Of a stretch of 8,244 nt of DNA, positions 4,699-8,244 are shown piece by piece (the stretch's first letter is position 1; each line of letters starts with the position of its first letter). Source of the DNA: Crenothrix polyspora (GTDB lineage: Bacteria > Pseudomonadota > Gammaproteobacteria > Methylococcales > Methylomonadaceae); the NCBI GenBank assembly GCA_945903675.1, contig CAMDOP010000133.1:1-8244 (forward strand), in the 5' to 3' direction. Under the pieces are notes generated by a model that saw only the letters and a list, made by a program, of their open reading frames with translations, searched no databases and was not told where the DNA came from. A program made the position numbers and the translations under genes.

Positions 4699-6915
4699 TT
4701 AAGCATTAATACTTAACTTAAAAGAATCAAACTTAACCTGATCAAAAACAAGATATGTTTCTGTTTTATATTTTTTAGATTTCATATAAGTAAAAGCTTC
4801 TTCTACAAAACCTGCATCTATGAAATTTTTAAATATATCTTCTTTACTATTATTCCATTGATTTTTAGTTAAACCAGTTGCATTAATAATATCAGCAGAC
4901 TTCTTTTGAATAAAACCTATTTCTTTGATTAAATCTAATATTTCTGGCTCAACTACTTGTCTAGGAAAAATATCATTAGGATCAATGAATTTAGTTATTT
5001 CAACATTACCTCCAAGAGGTATTGATGAATAAACAAGAATGGTTTTAGATTTTCCATAGATTAATCTACCTCTACCAAGTGCTTGTTCAAGTTCTGCTGT
5101 ACAAGAATGTTCATAGATACTTTGTAACCTAGGATCTAGAAACTGTTTCTTTTTTGTTTTAATACAAGAGCCACCTCGCATTCTATTTAAATGTTCTACT
5201 GCATGAGATGCTAAATCAACAGGTTCTCCATATAAATTCCAGACTTGATCTTGAAGTGCATGACTTGGAAGATTGTAATCACCAATAAGAACCATATAAT
5301 CGCAATCCTGCATTTCATCATACCCACGAGTATTGCCAAAATAACGAGTTTGATTACCACGATTATTATAATCATCTCCCCATAGAAGATTAGCTGCTGT
5401 ATCTACAAAATTTTCATCAACAACATCACTAATCTTGAGCTTCTTGAAGGTTATCAATCCGCCTTGGTTATAATAATTGCAATCACCTTCTTCTTTTAAA
5501 ATGCAGCTCTGACAAATATCATTTGGAATATAGCTGGAATATTTTTTCTGGAATTCTAAATCAAAATCAATCAGACGATTGATTTTGTTACACATAGCCA
5601 GCTTTCCTTTGATAGGAACTGCACGAGAAAATTTATGACTAGGGTTAATTTTCTTATACCTAAGATCTTCTAAAGTTATCGGTGTGTCAGGTATTTTTAA
5701 TGGATTTGTAACCCTCTTACTATAGTATTTGTTGATTCTTTCCACATGCTTATCAATATTCTCATTAGTATCACAGAGCAAAAGATAGGTATCTTTTCGC
5801 TTTTTTCCAGAAATAACTTCCGCAACTTTTTCAGATTTACCTCCTCCAGTACTAATTCTTAAAAGTTGAGAGGCACCAGATTCTATTGCAATATCTAAAG
5901 ACTTAGCAATATTGTTATCGTTGTATAATTCTGGGAATGTGTGAGAAACTTTTTCAAAATCAAAATTAATTCTATTAGCTAATCGAGTTGCACGAGGAGT
6001 AACATATCCATTCTCTTTAGCCATTTCAATGAGTAAACCAACTTTACCTATAAAACCACCATCATTAATTTTCTTCAACTGATAGTTCAAATCTGACTTT
6101 AACTTTACTTTGTCGGAGGTAGTCCAATGTGACTCTAGAAGAGAAATTGCGGAGTTTCCTAATACACTCATTACTGCCAAATTTATGGGTAAACGTGCAT
6201 CATTTCCTAAATTACGTGGGATAAAAGATAGAAGCTCAATTATCTGTTCTTCTGTTAAAGCGTCATAGGCTTTTGTACTGAATGCTGTAGGAACAGAATA
6301 TAGGCAACGATCATCCACCCTAAAAGCATCGCAATCTGCATTAAAAAATATTTCTGGGTCAGAAGACAAATAACAGGCATATTTTAATGGTTTGACACTA
6401 TCGTCATACTTTACCGAGTCAGAGCTGACTATAGTGCTGGTCACATAATCTTTGGTAAGTGCATATGCTTGCAAGTATCTACTTCTTAATGAATCAGTTG
6501 ATTCCCCAGAATGGCGACAAAAGTCAGTTCTTATGCCAAATTTTAAACCACCGGATGGCGAAGAAAACACATAGAATGTTGCCGGTAGCAGAATCAGTTG
6601 CTGACGAAACGCATTAAAGTCTAATGTTAAATTGTCTTTGAGATCCACATCAAATTGTACAATACCCGTTGGACGAGAATCATCATCAAGTATATTTGCT
6701 GACCCTAGCACTAGTGTAGGGAAAAATTGCGGCAATAAGTCCAATTTAAGTACATTCCTTTTATCTTTGTCAGGTTCGTTGCGTATTTCTGCAATGGATG
6801 CTGAATGTTGCCCAGTTTTTATAGCTTGAACTACATCAGAAAAGGTTTTTTTTGTTACATTTGAGTCTTTGGCTGTTGTCAAAAAGCTGGTATAAATATC
6901 AGTGGTAGTGTTCAT
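4699..6915 (-). CDS. AEP (BT4734/VirE-N-like) primase fused to an Fe-S-type helicase
   Basis: The 738-aa product is probably the element's replication protein. The N-terminal AEP primase-polymerase domain (about 50-210) shows the metal-binding D89-x-D91 (VQFDVD), S119-P-S-G-G-L-K125, and the conserved block DSVKPLKYACYLSSDP (166-187). The helicase part has a Walker A (ISTGGGKS, 354-361), a motif Ia-like TYLLLCDTN, four cysteines spaced like an XPD/DinG-type Fe-S cluster (C442, C468, C471, C479), a motif-IV-like GGLITFKK (485-492) and motif VI (Q611-ALGRGR617). No DExH box lies between the cysteines and motif IV, where only five residues remain; an in-frame deletion of motifs II and III is suspected at about 5464. 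The C-terminus (655-738) looks helical, perhaps a winged helix. The start at 6915 is supported by AAGGAAT. It follows the RHH-like gene and abuts the nested-repeat segment. Confidence 0.85.
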   Translation of the reverse strand: MNTTTDIYTSFLTTAKDSNVTKKTFSDVVQAIKTGQHSASIAEIRNEPDKDKRNVLKLDLLPQFFPTLVLGSANILDDDSRPTGIVQFDVDLKDNLTLDFNAFRQQLILLPATFYVFSSPSGGLKFGIRTDFCRHSGESTDSLRSRYLQAYALTKDYVTSTIVSSDSVKYDDSVKPLKYACYLSSDPEIFFNADCDAFRVDDRCLYSVPTAFSTKAYDALTEEQIIELLSFIPRNLGNDARLPINLAVMSVLGNSAISLLESHWTTSDKVKLKSDLNYQLKKINDGGFIGKVGLLIEMAKENGYVTPRATRLANRINFDFEKVSHTFPELYNDNNIAKSLDIAIESGASQLLRISTGGGKSEKVAEVISGKKRKDTYLLLCDTNENIDKHVERINKYYSKRVTNPLKIPDTPITLEDLRYKKINPSHKFSRAVPIKGKLAMCNKINRLIDFDLEFQKKYSSYIPNDICQSCILKEEGDCNYYNQGGLITFKKLKISDVVDENFVDTAANLLWGDDYNNRGNQTRYFGNTRGYDEMQDCDYMVLIGDYNLPSHALQDQVWNLYGEPVDLASHAVEHLNRMRGGSCIKTKKKQFLDPRLQSIYEHSCTAELEQALGRGRLIYGKSKTILVYSSIPLGGNVEITKFIDPNDIFPRQVVEPEILDLIKEIGFIQKKSADIINATGLTKNQWNNSKEDIFKNFIDAGFVEEAFTYMKSKKYKTETYLVFDQVKFDSFKLSINA

Positions 6916-6934
6916 TAATTTTATTCCTTGTCTG

Positions 6935-6973
6935 ACAAAGTGGCTGATCTAGCCAAAGGTATAGCCACTTTGT
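6935..6973 (-). promoter_or_regulatory. hairpin with alternative pairings before the primase gene
   Basis: An 11-bp inverted repeat (ACAAAGTGGCT at 6935-6945, AGCCACTTTGT at 6963-6973) encloses a third element AGCCA (6951-6955), which can pair instead with TGGCT (6941-6945). It lies between the RHH-like gene and the primase start, just upstream of the primase ribosome-binding site, and has no T run, so it is not a standard terminator. It may be an operator for the RHH-like protein or an RNA control of primase translation. Confidence 0.5.
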
Positions 6974-6996
6974 TGGGTTATCGTTAAGTACTAATC

Positions 6997-7185
6997 CTAA
7001 TAAAGTTCACGCTTAGTCTGAGCAAACGTATCAGCATCAGTCATATTAACCTTCACAAAATCAGCTATAGCTAGTCTTAGCACATCAGATCTGCCTGCAT
7101 TAAGGTACCCACACAACTCATTTAGTAGTCCCACAAATTCAGAACTCGCCTTAAACGCTAATATTTTTTGTCTATTTGTCGCCAT
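6997..7185 (-). CDS. ribbon-helix-helix-like small regulator
   Basis: The 62-aa product starts at ATG 7185 with AGAGGT 6-11 nt upstream. After a basic N-terminus with a short beta-type stretch (QKILAFKAS, 6-14) come a helix (EFVGLLNELCGYLN), a turn and a second helix starting at the N-cap: GRSDVLRLAIADFVKVNM. RSDVLRLAI resembles the second helix of Arc/CopG/MetJ-type RHH proteins, and the length is right for that class. Such proteins bind DNA as dimers and often control plasmid copy number or replication genes. Here the primase-helicase follows 81 bp downstream, with the inverted repeat 6935-6973 in between and another (CGTAT-tattt-ATACG, 7226-7240) upstream, both plausible operators. Proposed role: controls the replication gene. 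The family call rests on pattern only. Confidence 0.65.
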   Translation of the reverse strand: MATNRQKILAFKASSEFVGLLNELCGYLNAGRSDVLRLAIADFVKVNMTDADTFAQTKRELY

Positions 7186-7528
7186 ATTAAACCTCTTGAT
7201 AATAACAATGAACGGTTTTGCTCATCGTATTATTTATACGGTTCAATTAGGGTTAAATTGCGGTAAACAAGCAATGGAATCAGAATAAAGCAGACAGATC
7301 CAGTGCTGAGGGGTATTGAGCAATATCAGCACATCCAAAACAACCACTAACATTGAAATGGCGACTAACTCAGCGTGTTTTTTATGGATTTTATTAAATT
7401 AACGCGCCATAACCAGTTATTGAAAAAATAAATATGAGAAATGTTGGCGGGAAAAAATTGTGAAGAGCACCAGTTACCAAAAAATGAATCTGAGCCTATA
7501 GAAAAACTTTGTATTAATCGCCAAATAG
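7186..7528. other. intergenic region with a hairpin, upstream of the replication genes
   Basis: No gene with a plausible start was found; the open frames here lack ribosome-binding sites. Besides the inverted repeat at 7226-7240, a notable hairpin lies at 7303-7332: arms GTGCTGA and TCAGCAC (7 bp), then a GGGG bulge and an inner TATT/AATA stem. ATTGC and GCAAT (7257-7261 and 7271-7275) form a minor stem. The right boundary of the element may fall in 7340-7530. Confidence 0.5.
7226..7240. promoter_or_regulatory. inverted repeat upstream of the RHH-like gene
   Basis: CGTAT-TATTT-ATACG is a 5-bp perfect inverted repeat 41 bp before the start of the RHH-like gene, in a stretch containing TATAAA and ATAATA on the minus strand that could be a -10. 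It is a candidate autoregulatory operator. No good -35 was found at standard spacing. Confidence 0.35.
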
Positions 7529-7560
7529 AAAAAACCCCACCAGTTCTCGCCATGAGGGTT
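7529..7560 (-). terminator. terminator-like repeat related to the one at 7754-7786
   Basis: On the minus strand AACCCTCATGG...GGTGGGG is followed by TTTTTTC. The stem is weaker than in the 7754-7786 copy, because the AACCC/GGGTT arms hold but the inner part mispairs. The flank TAACCCTCAT and the GGTGGGG-T-run are shared with that copy, so this is a truncated or diverged relative that may still stop transcription. Confidence 0.5.
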
Positions 7561-7591
7561 ATTGTTTATGCTAAGGGCGGTGCGCATGAAT

Positions 7592-7619
7592 AAACCGTGG
7601 TCTGCCCCTATTATTTCCT
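7592..7619. repeat. REP-like dispersed repeat fragment
   Basis: AAACCGTGGTCTGCCCC, followed by TATTATTTCC, resembles the AAACGTGGTCTGTCCCCTAT-type sequences I remember as scattered in proteobacterial genomes near REP-associated transposases. Only one copy is in this window, so a repeat nature cannot be shown here. Confidence 0.3.
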
Positions 7620-7753
7620 AGATTGATGTACCGCGCGACCTTAAACAACATACGTCCACCATCACTAGCATCGCTATAGCTTTTTCCATAAAGTCTCTTA
7701 AACAAACTCAGCAAGCCTTTAATCCACCTATCCAACCCCCAGCCGCACAAAGC

Positions 7754-7786
7754 AAAAACCCCCACCGGATCACTCCAATGAGGGTT
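7754..7786 (-). terminator. strong intrinsic terminator of the DUF6447-like gene
   Basis: On the minus strand AACCCTCATTGGA (7786-7774) pairs over 13 positions, three of them G-T, with TCCGGTGGGGGTT, around a GTGA tetraloop of the GNRA type. The stem is followed by TTT. It lies 25 bp beyond the stop of the gene at 7811-8011. Confidence 0.85.
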
Positions 7787-7810
7787 AATGTTCCACAAAT
7801 CAAATCAAGC

Positions 7811-8011
7811 TTAATTAAATACCAACTCACTACCCAGCTTATCATTCAAGGCTTTGGCATAGGCTATTCTGGCTGTTTGCAGAATGGCTGCTTGGGCTTG
7901 TAGTCTGGCTAACTCTTGGTCAACGAATTGAAGGCCGCTTAACTGTGCTTTGGCTTGTTCTGATAAGCTTTCGGTATCGTAATCTTTGTCGTCTATTTTG
8001 ATGATGGGCAT
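7811..8011 (-). CDS. DUF6447-like small protein
   Basis: The 66-aa product begins MPIIKIDDKDYDTESLSEQA and continues KAQLSGLQFVDQELARLQAQ, then AAILQTARIAYAKAL. This matches my memory of small proteins annotated DUF6447: a short beta segment with a D-Y-D turn, then a long helix (about residues 16-58) with a heptad-like Leu/Ala pattern suited to a coiled coil. The ATG at 8011 is preceded by AAGGAAA at proper spacing. The function of the family is not known to me. The gene lies 69 bp downstream of the partial gene at 8081-8244, in the same orientation, and is followed by a strong terminator at 7754-7786, so the two may be co-transcribed. It belongs to the host flank rather than the element. Confidence 0.8.
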   Translation of the reverse strand: MPIIKIDDKDYDTESLSEQAKAQLSGLQFVDQELARLQAQAAILQTARIAYAKALNDKLGSELVFN

Positions 8012-8080
8012 GTTGTTTCCTTAATGGTGAAAGTAAAAAGGGGATATGGTGATGACTGCCATAGCGGATATTGGTTATTG

Positions 8081-8244
8081 TTAGTTTAAAGGAAAATGTT
8101 GCTGTGCCAATGCGCGTAACTCCTCTTCAGAACGCTCTGATTTACTGGCCAAAGCCCAGAGGTCGAAGTGCTGTGCTCTGGTTAAACTGGCTACCGTCTT
8201 AAAGCCGGCCGCTTGTAAAGTGCCCGAGAGGACTTTTTCGGTAA
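8081..8244 (-). CDS. 3' end of a gene, perhaps a SAM-dependent methyltransferase (partial)
   Basis: A minus-strand frame enters from the right edge and ends at TAA 8083-8081, giving 53 residues. The visible part includes VLSGTLQAAGFKTVASL and HFDLWALASKSERSEEELRA, and ends HFPLN. The pattern L-x-x-AGF-x-x-V followed by a LWALA-K strand recalls the C-terminal strand and hairpin of class I methyltransferase domains, which often end this way, but no catalytic motif is in view, so the assignment is tentative. Composition is GC-richer than the element. It lies upstream of, and in line with, the DUF6447-like gene. Confidence 0.65.
   Translation of the reverse strand, partial: TEKVLSGTLQAAGFKTVASLTRAQHFDLWALASKSERSEEELRALAQQHFPLN

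Larger units (their letters stand above)
7571..7798 (-). pseudogene. possible small decayed gene or repeat unit (LFKRLYGKSYS)
   Basis: A minus-strand frame of up to 75 codons contains LFKRLYGKSYSDASDGGRML followed by FKVARYINLGNN, which reads like real protein. A diverged copy of the same DNA lies on the plus strand at 561-715. However, the only upstream start is TTG at 7798, the frame passes through the strong terminator hairpin 7754-7786, and no ribosome-binding site is seen. The last part (7592-7619, plus-strand AAACCGTGGTCTGCCCC) resembles a repeat I recall as dispersed in proteobacterial genomes near IS200-like transposases, so the C-terminal codons may be non-native. It is either a small protein with an internal start (TTG codons near 7740-7750) or the remains of one. 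Confidence 0.3.

Noticed and set aside
6632..6829. 65-codon plus-strand open frame
   Set aside because: It is antisense to the conserved AEP primase motifs and has a Ser-rich, shadow-like composition.
7240..7260. GGTTCAATTAGGG as a tRNA T-arm
   Set aside because: No matching acceptor, D-arm or anticodon stem lies around it.
7365..7553. 62-codon minus-strand open frame
   Set aside because: Its ATG lies inside the terminator hairpin at 7529-7560, no ribosome-binding site precedes it, and the product is an unconvincing aromatic-rich sequence.
87..7810. Direct repeats as attL/attR
   Set aside because: I compared 87-928 with 7190-7810 by eye; the best same-orientation match (AATTGTGA, 8 bp) is too short to mean anything, and no tRNA-like gene was seen.

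Overview
The window looks like a small integrated mobile element set between ordinary host genes of a Gram-negative bacterium. A gammaproteobacterium is my guess, possibly a methanotroph-like one, from the style of the DUF6447-like and Rpn genes; I could not test this. The outer ends (about 1-250 and 7800-8244) have more balanced base composition. The middle, and especially 3400-7200, is strikingly AT-rich, which fits acquired DNA.

Layout. 1-86 is the start of a minus-strand gene that leaves the window. 87-863 has no convincing gene. It holds several palindromes, two operator-like sites, a minus-strand terminator and a decayed copy (about 561-715) of a repeat found again, inverted, at 7630-7786. 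929-1249 (minus) is an XRE-type regulator divergent from a tyrosine integrase (1343-2545, plus), with an inverted-repeat operator candidate between them. Convergent with the integrase, and overlapping it by 4 bp, is an Rpn-type PD-(D/E)XK nuclease (2542-3372, minus). 3513-4069 (plus) is a tight cluster of tiny genes: a start-less ORF, an 82-aa protein, and a 40-aa CPxCG protein whose ATG overlaps the preceding stop. 4351-4696 is a non-coding segment with nested inverted repeats and two copies of a double-hairpin unit. It lies against the end of a 738-aa AEP primase-helicase gene (4699-6915, minus). That gene is preceded by a 62-aa ribbon-helix-helix-like protein (6997-7185, minus). 7186-7810 holds hairpins, two related terminators and a possible small decayed gene. 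7811-8011 is a DUF6447-like gene, and 8081-8244 is the end of a further minus-strand gene, perhaps a methyltransferase.

How it may work. Integrase, XRE regulator, RHH regulator and primase-helicase together form the core of a minimal integrative element or phage-satellite-like island of about 6-7 kb. No capsid, packaging or conjugation gene is visible. The Rpn nuclease and the small-ORF cluster sit between integration and replication modules, where such islands often carry defence cargo. The 346-bp nested-repeat segment could be a replication origin, a structured RNA locus or a MITE-like insertion. I could not identify att sites, so the element ends are inferred only. The primase-helicase seems to lack the DEAH-box segment expected of its helicase part, so the element may be cryptic or the protein may work differently.
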